Source of the DNA: Cordia subcordata
Lineage: Eukaryota > Streptophyta > Magnoliopsida > Boraginales > Cordiaceae
Assembly: GCA_028554755.1 (NCBI GenBank)
Contig: JAPTOF010000025.1
Coordinates: forward strand, 6,683,501-6,747,500
Length of the DNA stretch: 64,000 bases
Reading direction: 5' to 3'
The notes under the pieces were generated by a model. It saw only the letters and a list, made by a program, of their open reading frames with translations. It made no database searches and had not been told where the DNA came from. The position numbers were made by a program, and so were the translations under genes. This document shows, one piece after another, positions 54,754 through 64,000 of this stretch. Each line of letters begins with the position of its first letter. Position 1 is the first letter of the stretch.

Positions 54754-56410
54754 ATGGAGGGAATTTCTATTAAACAAGCGCCCCCTTTTGAAGGAACAAA
54801 TTATGCATTTTGGAAAATGAGAATGAAAGTGTTTATACAATCACATGATTACAAAGCTTGAAAAATCATAGAAAATGGGCCTACTTTACCTACAAAATTA
54901 GAAGGTGATAGGAGAATACCCAAACCAGAAAATGAATGGAGTGATGAAGATATTAAATTATTTGAGTTAAATCAAAAAGCATTATATTATTTATTCAATT
55001 CTATGAATGCAACCGAGTTTGCTAGAGTAATGGGATGCACTTCGGCTAAAGAACTTTGGGACCAATTAGAAGTAACTTATGAAGGAACTAGCCAAGTGAA
55101 AGAATCTAGGATTGCTATGCTTGTACATAAATATGAATTATTTAAGATGCTTCCAAATGAAAATGTTGAGCAAATGTTTTATAGATTTGTTGAAATTACT
55201 AATGGTTTGAAAGCTCTTGGAAAGGATTATTCTAATGTAGAGAAGGTAAGGAAAGTGCTAAGGAGTTTGCCATCATCATGGCAACCAAAGGTCAGGGCAA
55301 TAAAGGAAGCAAAGGACTTGAATACATTGGAGCTAAATGAGCTCATTGGGTCACTCATGACTCATGAGCTTGAGATAAAAGACCATGAAGAAGAAGAGAA
55401 GAAAGCAAAGAAGTCCATTGCCCTCGTTGCATCAAAATACTCATCAAGTGATGATGAGAACCCAGAAGATGAAGAAATTGCACTTCTTGCCCGAAATTTC
55501 AAAAGATTTATGGAATTTAGAAAGATAAGGAAAGGGGCATCTTCAAGCAACACAAGTTGGAAGAAGAAAGGAAAAGAAGGCAAAGAATTCAAAAAGACAA
55601 AAGATACAAAAGATGAATTGAAGTGCTTTAATTGCAACAAGCTGGGACACATAAAAGCAAATTGTCCAAAGCTTTCAAAGAAGAAAGAAAGTAAGGCACT
55701 CAAAGCCAAGTGGGACTTCTCCGAAAGTGAAGAAGATGAGGAAGAGCAATATGAGGTAGCCAACTTTTACCTCATGGCCAATAAAGATGAGGTACTATCT
55801 TCACCTTCTCCATCTATCTATTACTCATCTAGTGAAGAAGAGGAAGAGGAATATAGCTTTGATGAATTAAAAGATGCATTTGCTAAATTACATAATGATT
55901 TATCTTTAGCTTTGGCAAAAAAACAAGTAAATTCATAGAAGATTGAAACTTGTTCTTGAATAAAAAGAAATTTTGGAAAAGGAAAATGTCTCTCTTTTGG
56001 AAAAGATTAAAATCTCAGAAAAAGAAAATGATTCATATGCCGAAGATTTTGTGAAATTTGAAAAAGAGGTTAAAGACTTGAAAAAGAAAAATATGGATTT
56101 GAATGGAATTATTCAAAAATTTACAAACGGAAAAGAAAATTTTGAAAAACTCCTTGGTAGTCAAAAAATGTCTTTTGATAAGAGTGGTATTGGATACATA
56201 CCTAGCATTAATCAAAAGTATTTCAAAACTTACTTTGTCAAGGCTTCTACCTCCACATCCTCTTCTTTACCAAAACCAAACATTACTTATACTTATTGTG
56301 AAAAGAAAGGACATGTATCTACTCATTGTTATTACAAGAAAATTCGTGATAGAGGATCACTTGTTCTGTATTGGCAAAGACCAAAATGGGTGGTCAAAAA
56401 CAAAAATTGA
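54754..56410 (+). pseudogene. SIRE gag
   Basis: Start ATGGAGGGAATT at 54754: SIKQAPPFEGTNYAFWKMRM. TGA at 54859-54861 replaces a Trp codon expected there (YKA*KIIENG), then the frame is open to 55938: ELWDQLEVTYEGTSQVKESR, a basic/acidic region and zinc knuckle CFNCNKLGHIKANC. A +1 shift around 55940-55970 leads into 55973-56410, coiled-coil-like (ENVSLLEKIKISEKENDSYA) with a second knuckle, YTYCEKKGHVSTHC, whose first Cys is Tyr. It would build the particle. Confidence 0.88.
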
Positions 56411-57010
56411 AACTAATGCCAAGGACCCAAGGTGTTAAGAACCCCAAAATAAAGAATTGCATTTGAATTTCATGTGTGTAGGTATCTAATGAAGGCAAAC
56501 CAAGCAAAATAAAATGGATCTTGGATAGTGGTTGTTCCAAGCACATGACGGAAAACTCTTCACTCTTCTACAAATTAAAAAGGACAAAAGGAGGAGATGT
56601 TACCTTTGGGGACAATGGAAAAGGAAACATCGGTAACGAAAACTCTCTTGCTATACACAATGTCTTGCTAGTAGAAGGTCTAAAATTTAATCTACTTGGC
56701 ATTAGTCAATTATGTGACAAAGGTCATAAAGTTGCTTTTCAATCTTCTAAATGCCTTGTGTATGAATGTGGAAATGATAATGTGTTATTTGTAGCTAAGA
56801 GAAATGAAAATGTTTACACTGTTGAAATTTATCAACTTATATGTCAACATGTTAAATGTTTATCTGTTGTGCATGATAATGCTTGGTTATGGCATAGAAG
56901 ATTAGGGCATGCTAGCATGAGCTTATTGAATGATTTGTCAAAGCATGATCTAGTTAGAGACCTACCAAAGCTAAATTTGAAAAAGATAAAATTTGTGATG
57001 CTTGCCAACT
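56410..57010 (+). pseudogene. SIRE protease and pre-integrase region
   Basis: SKIKWILDSGCSKHMTENSS has an intact aspartic protease site D-S-G. It is followed by VTFGDNGKGNIGN, FNLLGISQLCDKGHKVAF and the pre-integrase LWHRRLGHASMSLLNDL. A one-base shift near 56970-56985 converts EKDKICDACQLGKQH into KKIKFVMLAN and ends the frame. Confidence 0.85.
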
Positions 57011-57954
57011 AGGAAAACAACATAAGACATCCTTCAAACCCCTAAATAAAGTTTCAACAAATAGAGCATTACAACTATTACATATGGATTTGTTTGGACC
57101 CATTGATGTGGCAAGCTTAGGAGGATCTAGGTATACATTTATTGTAGTTGATGATTACACTAGATTTACATGGGTCATGTTTCTTGCACATAAAAATGAT
57201 GCCTTCAATGAATTTGCAAGATTGTGTAGAAAAGTGCAAAATGAGAAAGGCTATTTTATAACTTGCATCCGTAGTGATAATGGCACCGAATATGTGAATA
57301 CTCCTTTCATGAACTTTTGTGATGAACATGGCATTGAGCATAAATTTTCAGCCCCTCATACTCCTCAACAAAACTCAACAAAATGGGGTAGTAGAGAGGA
57401 AGAATCATACATTACAAGAAATGGCAAGGACTATGCTAAAAGAACACAACTTGCCAACATATTTTTGGAGTGAAGCCATAAATACTGCATGCTATATGCA
57501 AAATAGAGTATTGATTAGACCTATCTTAAACAAAACTCCATATGAACTATGGCATGGCAAAACACCTAAAATATCATACTTCAAGGTATTTGGATGTAAA
57601 TGTTTTATCCTAAATACTAAGGACCACGTAAGGAAATTTGATACTAAATCTATTCAAGGAATATTCTTAGGTTATTCCACAAAGAGTAAAGCATATAGGG
57701 TATATAATAAAAGAACTCTTGTTGTCGAAGAATCAATACATGTTACATTTGATGAGACTAATTCATTTGAGCCGAGAAAGGAAATTGATGATGTAGGTTA
57801 TCTTTTAGAAAAGACAACGCTTGAAGATCCAACTCCAAAAGACAAAGAAAAACCAACAAAGCAAGAAGAAGAACATCAAGAAAAGAGGTCTCAAGCCAAG
57901 GAGGAAAACGAACAATGCTCAAACAAAGATATTGAAACAAACAAATCTCATTAA
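57000..57954 (+). pseudogene. SIRE integrase
   Basis: All three catalytic acids are present: LLHMDLFGP, CIRSDNGTEY, and NGVVERKNHTLQEM. Between the second and third, the ten bases CTCAACAAAA are duplicated in tandem (57362-57381), shifting the frame so that the ORF ends at 57473; the downstream part is open in the frame 57319-57954 with TYFWSEAINTACYMQNRVLI, PYELWHGKTPKISYFKVFGC and KFDTKSIQGIFLGYSTKSKA. A TAA at 57952-57954 ends the linker. Confidence 0.88.
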
Positions 57955-58769
57955 GATCTACCAAAGAGTTGGAAGTTCGTAAGAAACCATCCTCAAGATC
58001 TTATTCTCGGTGATCCAAATGAAGGTGTAAGAACTAGGCATAATATTAGTACTTTTTGTGAGCATTATGCATTTTTATCTCATATAGAACCCAAAAATGT
58101 AAAAGAAGCTCTACTTGATGAAAATTGGATAATTGCTATGCAAGAAGAACTTAATCAATTTGAGAGAAATAAAGTATGGAAGCTAGTTGAAAGGCCTAAA
58201 GATAGACCGGTAATAGGAACTAAATGGGTATTCAGAAACAAACTAGATGAAGCTGGAATAGTGACTAGGAATAAGGCTAGACTAGTTGCACAAGGATACA
58301 ATCAAGAAGAAGGAATTGATTACGATGAAACCTATGCTCCTATAGCTAGACTTGAACCATTCGTATGTTACTTGCATTTGCATGTCACATAGACGTTAAG
58401 CTTTATCAAATGGATGTGAAAAATGCATTTTTAAATGGATTCATTGAAGAAGAAGTTTATGTTGAACAACCCCCCGGTTTTGAAAATTCTTATTTTCCTA
58501 ATCATGTTTTTAAACTAGAAAAAGTTTTATATGGTTTAAAGCAAGCTCCTAGAGCTTGGTATGAAAGACTTAGTGGATTTTTGGTGGAAAACAACTTTGA
58601 AAGAGGAAAATTTGATTCAACCCTATTTATCAAAAGAAAAGACAATGACATCCTACTTGTCCAAATTTATGTGGATGATATAATTTTTGGTGCCACTAAT
58701 ATCTCTTTATGTGAGAATTTTTCAAAATGTACGCACAAGGAGTTCAAGATGAGCATGATGGGAGAATAA
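57955..58769 (+). pseudogene. SIRE reverse transcriptase
   Basis: In frame past the [69 protein letters not shown] small insertion near 58350-58365 shifts the frame, and the ORF 58365-58769 continues with QMDVKNAFLNGFIEEEVYVE, LYGLKQAPRAWYERL and the catalytic QIYVDDIIFGAT. TAA at 58767-58769 stands where FKMSMMGEL usually continues. Confidence 0.88.
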
Positions 58770-59567
58770 ACCTTCTTCCTTAGACTCCAAATCAAACAAA
58801 CAAAAGAGGGGATCTTCATAAATCAAGCCAAAAACACTAAGGAAATTATCAAGAAATTTGGACTTGAAGATGCAAAGGAGATTGGAACTCCCATGAGCCC
58901 CTCAACAAAGCTAGATAAGGATGAGAAGGGTAAATCAATAGACGAGAAGAAATATAGAGGTATGATCGGTAGCCTATTATATTTAACTACCTCTAGACCT
59001 AATATCATGTTTGCAGTATGCTTGTATGCTAGATTTCAATCTAATCCTAAGGAAACTCACTTAACAGCTGTAAAAAGAATCATTAGATACCTTAAGGGAA
59101 CAATTAATCTAGGGCTTTGGTATGCAAAAGGAACGTCATTTGATCTATGTGGTTTCTCTGATGCTGACTATGCGGGTTGCAAAGTAGACCGTAAGAGCAC
59201 TAGTGGAACATGCCAATTCCTAGGACATTTCTTAGTATCTTGGTCTTGTAGGAAACAAAATAGTGTTGCTATTTCTACTATCGAAGCTGAATATATTACA
59301 GTTGGTAGTTGTGTGGCTCAAATTTTGTGGATGAAACAAAATTTACTTGATTATGGATTGAAGTATGATCATGTTCCTATATATTGTGATAATAATAGTA
59401 CAATTAATCTCACTAAAAATCCAATTCAACATTCAAGAACTAAGCATATTGAGATTAAGCACCATTTCATTAGAGATCATGTGCAAAAAGGTGATATAAT
59501 ACTTGAATTTGTTTATACTTTACATCAAGTTGCTGATATTTTCACTAAACCTTTGCATGAGGATTAA
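58770..59567 (+). pseudogene. SIRE RT connection and RNase H
   Basis: In frame with the RT after its TAA: TFFLRLQIKQTKEGIFINQA, GTPMSPSTKLDKDEKGK, YRGMIGSLLYLTTSRPNIMF, GFSDADYAGCKVDRKSTSGT, ISTIEAEYITVGSCVAQILW, YCDNNSTINLTKNPIQHSRT and the pol end HQVADIFTKPLHED. Apart from the single stop upstream, the RNase H part is uninterrupted with its acidic residues present. Confidence 0.88.
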
Positions 59568-59679
59568 TTTTGCAAGATTAGGAGAGAGATTGGAATGATA
59601 AAATGTGGTTAAATTGCATATATATGTGTTTATGTGGCTTGGGTATGAAAAATAAGCAATTTGTGCACTTTCTGACAGC

Positions 59680-59812
59680 TGACCAAGCCGGTCGACCGAC
59701 TGAGGCCATAGGCGTCCGGCTAAAATGAAATTTTTGATGAGCTCTCTGATCCGACCGGTCGACCTAGCTGGTCAACCCCCCGCGACCAGCCGGTCGACTG
59801 GCTGAACACGGA
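59680..59812 (+). repeat. GGTCGACC palindrome cluster in the SIRE 3' spacer
   Basis: Four or five copies of the motif AGCCGGTCGACCG and variants (GACCGGTCGACCTAG, GCTGGTCAACC, CAGCCGGTCGACTGGC) in about 130 bases between pol and the extra ORF, the same motif as in the LTRs of this and of gypsy-type elements. Confidence 0.7.
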
Positions 59813-60014
59813 CAGGGCTAAAAATTGGGGGTTTTCACCCCAAATTCACTTCATTCACTCAATTTCTTTTTACCCTAGCCGAAATTTCTCTCAAACCCAC
59901 TTTTAATTCTTCAATTTCCAACTGTTTTCTTCCAAAATTCTTTCTAAATTTTGCTTACCCATTACAAAAAAACCAAGTTTTCACTGATTAATCTTCAAAA
60001 GACAACACGAAATC

Positions 60015-61403
60015 ATGGTGAATTTGAAGGGAAGAGGTCAAGCACGTGGGAGAAAAGGGAAGAGGCCAAGAAGACAATCTCCTCCACCACCACCATCTCA
60101 GATATCAAAAATTCAAGGTAAGCAATCAATTTTGTACAGTAAATATATAGTGGACTCTGATTTTACTGGCACCAATGTCTTGCCATTATTTGATAAATGG
60201 TCTATGTTTCTATATCTACATTGTTATGTGCAAGATAAATTGGTAATAGAATTTTATGAAAACCTTGAAATACATAATAGAAGTCCTAAACTTGAGTTAT
60301 CTTCTACCGTATATGGGGTGAATTTTGTGCTTAAAGAGGAAACTTTGCATGAAATATTTAATATACCTGTTGATGGGGAAGGTCATTACAATAGTCAGGG
60401 TTGGCCGGATGGAATCAGGAAGACTGATATTCTGGGGAAAGTTATAAAACACATGTGGAAGGATGTAGAACCTAAGAATCCAGAGTTGATTCTTCCATTA
60501 TTGAGGGATGTTGATATTAATAAAAGGATTGCCTTCAAAATCATGAGTGAAGTAATTCTTCCTAGAAATATCAATGATGGAAAAATTTCGGTCATGGATA
60601 CTTATATCTACTATAGCCTTAAGAAGAAAAAGAAGATAGCTTTGCCTTTCCTAATCCTTCAACATATGTTACATATTAGTGGAAAGGATGGAGGAAAAAC
60701 GACCACTCCTAGGTATGGTATGGCCTTAATGCATATTTTCTCACATTTTAACATATCGTCAAATGCTCCATATAGAGAGTTTGCTTGGAATTTTGACATG
60801 TTGTATATGAACTTCATGGGCATTTACTGGTACAATGGGGAGCCTATAAATAGAGAAACCTTCAAAAATTTGCCCCAAAGTACTCATGCTGCAATTAAGC
60901 ATAGGACTAAGAAGGGCACTACTTTCACCGATCCTATCTTTGGCCCCAATGCACAAAACCTTGATGATATACTTGGCGAGGTAGACATCACACTAAAAGA
61001 AGATGAAGGGCCAGAAATTGAGGGTAATCCCAACATAGGCATACCAGGAACAACACCTATGGTTGTTAGTACCTCTAAAGAAGAGGAAAATACTGAGGAG
61101 GCTACTCTTAGGCGAGTAATGAGAGAATCCTGGGAGCAAGTGCATATTGATGAGCAACGGCGAAGAGATATTCGTCGTGGTGTTGGTTCTAGCTCGATAG
61201 GTCAACAAGAAGACCCCTCTTTGATGGCTAAGATTCTATCACAGTTGCCGGCGTTAAACACTGGTATGGGCAAAACGAGGACCACCATGACAAGCCAATG
61301 GGACAAGCTCACTGTTTGGAGGCAACACATTGATTCAGAAGTGGCTTCTATGAGATCAGACATAAGGGAATACTTCAAGGATCACCATGATGGTGCGCCT
61401 TGA
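60015..61403 (+). CDS. extra ORF of the SIRE element (intact, 462 codons)
   Basis: ATG at 60015 in the context AATCATGGTG, open to TGA at 61401-61403. The N-terminus is basic and proline-rich (RKGKRPRRQSPPPPP). The core reads SDFTGTNVLPLFDKWSMFLY, VIEFYENLEIHNRSPKLELS, VYGVNFVLKEETLHEIFNIP, and a middle domain with ALMHIFSHFNISSNAPYREF. The C-terminal third is acidic and low-complexity and ends in a likely helical region. It resembles the 'putative plant transposon protein' ORFs found downstream of pol in SIRE-like elements. No signal peptide or convincing transmembrane helix is seen, so an envelope role is not supported. Function unknown. It shows no lesion although gag-pol is dead. Confidence 0.75.
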   Translation: MVNLKGRGQARGRKGKRPRRQSPPPPPSQISKIQGKQSILYSKYIVDSDFTGTNVLPLFDKWSMFLYLHCYVQDKLVIEFYENLEIHNRSPKLELSSTVYGVNFVLKEETLHEIFNIPVDGEGHYNSQGWPDGIRKTDILGKVIKHMWKDVEPKNPELILPLLRDVDINKRIAFKIMSEVILPRNINDGKISVMDTYIYYSLKKKKKIALPFLILQHMLHISGKDGGKTTTPRYGMALMHIFSHFNISSNAPYREFAWNFDMLYMNFMGIYWYNGEPINRETFKNLPQSTHAAIKHRTKKGTTFTDPIFGPNAQNLDDILGEVDITLKEDEGPEIEGNPNIGIPGTTPMVVSTSKEEENTEEATLRRVMRESWEQVHIDEQRRRDIRRGVGSSSIGQQEDPSLMAKILSQLPALNTGMGKTRTTMTSQWDKLTVWRQHIDSEVASMRSDIREYFKDHHDGAP

Positions 61404-61539
61404 TTTTCTTACTTCAGAAAAACATTTTTCATTCCACTTGGAAACAATTTTTAGTTTTAGTTGACTTTCACATTCTTGACTTTGGTTAACAAGTTATTTC
61501 TCTTATACAATCTTAACTTTCATTTATTTTCCTGCCTTT

Positions 61540-61760
61540 ATATTGATTTTGATGATGCCAAAAGGGGAGAAGTAAATGGTGAATGGTATATGAGTGAATG
61601 GTGAATGGTATATGGTATATATGGTAAATGAGTGAATGGTGAATGGTATATGGTATGTATATGCGTTGTTGGCTAAATGATGATTGAATTGGTTGGTTGA
61701 ATGGTGAATGGTATATATATGCGTTGTTGGCTGTTGAATGGTATACTTTATGGTTTGTTG
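61540..61760 (+). repeat. short degenerate tandem repeat in the SIRE 3' region
   Basis: Units GTGAATGGTATATG, TGAATGGTGAATGG and ATATGCGTTGTTGGCT recur between about 61570 and 61745. The SIRE spacer signature TTTGATGATGCCAAAAGGGG lies just before, at 61546-61565. Confidence 0.7.
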
Positions 61761-61942
61761 ATATGTTTACTTGTTTAGATATGGCTATTTGTTTGATGAG
61801 TTGATTATTGATGAAACATGTCTTCAATATGCATGACTGTAAACTTGATAGTGGAAGCATTTTCCCAAAATACACCTTTTAAAAGAATGCATATATTAAG
61901 GGGGAGTACTTTTATCTCATATCTTAAAAATTTTGTCATCAT

Positions 61943-61957
61943 AAAAAAAGGGGAGAT
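61943..61957 (+). other. polypurine tract of the SIRE element
   Basis: AAAAAAAGGGGAGAT directly before the 3' LTR TGTTAG, preceded by TTTGTCATCAT, the usual SIRE context. Confidence 0.88.
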
Positions 61958-63274
61958 TGTTAGCTAAATATTCATTATTGATTTTGATGATGAAAATATA
62001 TATGTATTATTTGACTAAATAGCTTCTTGTGAAAATGAGATGATATCTAGTTGAAGCTTTGAAAAATTGAAGAAAATGTGCAAAAAGCACTATTTGAAGA
62101 AAGAGAAGGTGAGAAGGCATAAGGAGAAGAAGAGAAGTCATAAGGGATATCGGATATTATTTTCCTTCTTGCTCTTTTTGTGAAATGCCTATATATTGTA
62201 TGGACTTGGCTTAAACTCTCTTTTTCTTGTTCAAAGCAAAATTTTCAAGTCTTGCACATTTGATATAACATTTGCACAAATGTATTTGAATGCACACATA
62301 AAGGTAAAATGAGTTTTTGGGGTATTTCAAATCACAACATATGTTTACAAATTATTACAAAATGATTTGAAATTATGAAAATTGCACTTAAAATGATTTT
62401 TGCAAAACTCTGGCTTTACTTCACATTCTAGAGTGGCCAGACCCCCCAGCCGGTCGACCGGCTGAACGGGCTGGGTCACCCAGCCAAAACAGAAAGGTGA
62501 AGAAAAAGCCGGACCCCCTAGCCGGTCGACCGGTTAAGGCGTCCGGCCTAGTCAGAGAAGGAAGGGGATAGCCAGACGACCCAGCCGATCGACCGGCTGA
62601 ACGGGCTGCTGTAATAAATGCACTAGCCATTTACTACCGTTCTGGCTTTACCTTCTTCATTTTCTTCACATACCAAATCGCTAACCCCCAAATCTCTTTA
62701 AATACTCGTTGAATACACATTCAAATCATCAAGTGAAGTGTGCAAATTTGTTTATCATCATTCAATCAATCTTTGAGCCATTCTTATAATATATTTGAGC
62801 TTTCAAGAGCTTATTCATCTTCTTCTTGAAGAGAACTTTCATATTCAATCTTTTCTTATTCCTTGGGTATATACACACTTTGAGAGCTATAAACCTTGTG
62901 AGATCTATTCTTTAAAGCTTACAAAGTGTGGGGAAATCCTAAAGAGTGAAACTCTTGGGTTATTTGAAGTTGGGCTTCAAAGAGATTGTAAGAACTTGGT
63001 TTGTGCTTTACCAAGATTTGAAGATTTATCTTAATTGAGATTTTTTAAGTCCTACGGGGAGCATCCTTGGATGGTGGACGTAGGCTTGGCCGAACTACCT
63101 TAAATCGTTTGTTTCTCCTCTCCTTATACTTTCATTTTTATACTTGCTTATTTTGCTTACATTGTGTTTGATATATTGATTGTTAGAAGTTGTAAATTTT
63201 CTGAGAATTTTTTAAAAACGAAAATTAGTATTTATATCTTAATTCACCCCCTTCTTAAGATATTTGCCCCCACA
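61958..63274 (+). repeat. 3' LTR of the SIRE element
   Basis: 1317 bp. Keeps well-preserved GGTCGACC palindromes at 62449-62462 and 62521-62535 and a variant at 62585-62600. TATA-like TTTAAATACTC near 62696. Followed by ATATG. Confidence 0.92.
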
Positions 63275-63425
63275 ATATGTATTTGGTTTCTTTTTCTTTT
63301 TTTGTCACTTCACGTATGATTCGTAATAGTGCTTACATCATTTAACCAATGAATTGAACTTGGATAGTCGTGTAGCCCGAGATAGCTTTGGTTTGTTGCT
63401 TGCAAGGATGCGTCACCATAACCTA

Positions 63426-64000
63426 TGTTCAATGTGGCCCATATTTTTGGGCAACAAGAATAGCAAATTACCTTGTGTGTATATTACCTTATAGCTTGTT
63501 ACCTTTTCTAGTACATAATTAATTAGTTGCCTTTTCTGCTTAATAGATTTTAGGAAACATTTGCACTTTAAATATGTGGCAATACTCATTGTGTTAGACG
63601 TGTGAGAGAAACTAGAATAAGAGCCGTGTAATCTTCGCTGATCAATAATAAATTGTTCTCTGCTGCCTGTACACGTAGGATTTAAGACTGAATCACGTAA
63701 TTTTCTTGTGTCTGCTTTCTTCTCGTATTCTTCGTTTTGCATGTTTTTCCCCAACAAACTGGTATCAGAGCTTAGGTACCAATTCGCTGCGAGAGGGAAA
63801 AAGGAAAAATCAAAAATCACTGTGAAACCAAAATTACTCAAACCAAACGGTGCTTAACTAAACAAAAGTCTTTACTCAGCGAGGAGTGCTCCGGTGTTGT
63901 CTACGTTGAGCATTGATGGCTGGAGTGGAAGCTTACGACGGCGGGTTGTGGTTTCTGTTTGGGTTTAAAGAACGAGCGAAGAAAATAGAGTTCGTGTGCT
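63426..64000 (+). mobile_element. 5' end of another Tnt1-like copia element (continues beyond the window)
   Basis: LTR 63426-63756 (331 bp), TGTTCAATGTGG to TTCCCCAACA, homologous to 14340-14668. It has a perfect PBS TGGTATCAGAGC at 63760-63771. The leader (CTCAGCGAGGAGTG, GGCGGGTTGTGG) matches that at 14770-14850, including the stretch that leads to the TTGAC array, which lies past the window end. Confidence 0.88.

Larger units (their letters stand above)
53383..63274 (+). mobile_element. full-length SIRE-type Ty1/copia element, TSD ATATG
   Basis: LTRs 53383-54693 (1311 bp) and 61958-63274 (1317 bp), TGTTAG...CCCACA, flanked by ATATG (53378-53382 and 63275-63279). PBS at 54696, gag, protease, integrase, RT, RNase H, a 3' spacer, an extra ORF, and PPT. 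Length 9892 bp, long LTRs, an extra ORF after pol, and a spacer with TGATGCCAAAAGGGGAGAAG place it in the SIRE/Maximus lineage. gag-pol has at least seven lesions, the extra ORF none. Confidence 0.95.

Noticed and set aside
59680..59812. Palindrome cluster as a restriction-site or cloning artefact (GTCGAC is a SalI site)
   Set aside because: The motif extends well beyond six bases, has diverged variants and sits at matching places in LTR pairs, so it is genomic.
61540..61760. CRISPR-like array of short repeats
   Set aside because: The units vary in length, there are no uniform unique spacers, and it lies in the 3' region of a plant SIRE element.

Overview
The window is nuclear DNA of a flowering plant, probably a eudicot. 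It is AT-rich, has an intron-containing plant gene, and is filled with plant transposon families: Ty1/copia Ale-, Tork/Tnt1- and SIRE-like elements, Ty3/gypsy Tat/Athila-like elements, Helitrons, hAT and MITE-like elements, and a tRNA-derived SINE. I do not see which species it is. No tRNA or rRNA gene, CRISPR array or prokaryotic operon is visible.

Layout. 1-5570: a decayed Helitron helicase (minus strand) split by an Ale-like copia element. 5.7-9.9 kb: a Helitron 3' end (plus strand), a solo gypsy-type LTR with near-matching target-site duplications (TSDs), and an AAC-type microsatellite. 9.9-21.8 kb: a decayed Ty3/gypsy element (minus strand) with a complete Tnt1-like copia element (TSD CTTAG) nested in its 5' part. 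22.1-25.5 kb: a broken flavin-monooxygenase exon, a candidate short Helitron, and a gypsy integrase tail. 26.1-30.8 kb: an LTR-like block, a decayed coiled-coil ORF, and a hAT-like non-autonomous element. 32.5-43.6 kb: a copia LTR and leader interrupted by a gypsy derivative (TSD AAGAC), poorly preserved possible pol, a miniature SIRE-like element, and a gypsy LTR. 44.4-46.6 kb: a six-exon ALMT-type anion channel gene on the minus strand, the only host gene that looks intact. 48.2-53.2 kb: a MITE, an internally deleted gag-only copia element (TSD CTTAC), a degenerate AT-rich tandem repeat and a SINE. 53.4-63.3 kb: a full-length SIRE-type copia element (TSD ATATG) with a broken gag-pol but an uninterrupted 462-codon extra ORF. 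63.4 kb to the end: the start of a third Tnt1-like copy.

How it fits together. This is a nested transposon landscape around one functional-looking gene. The order of insertion can be read from the nesting: gypsy before Tnt1-like, Helitron before Ale, copia before the gypsy derivative. The most interesting signals are regulatory or selective. There are dense TTGAC (W-box core) arrays in the leaders of two Tnt1-like relatives, a GGTCGACC-centred palindrome recurring in unrelated LTR families, and the open extra ORF of a dead SIRE element. I found no clearly new biological system; these three are the best leads.
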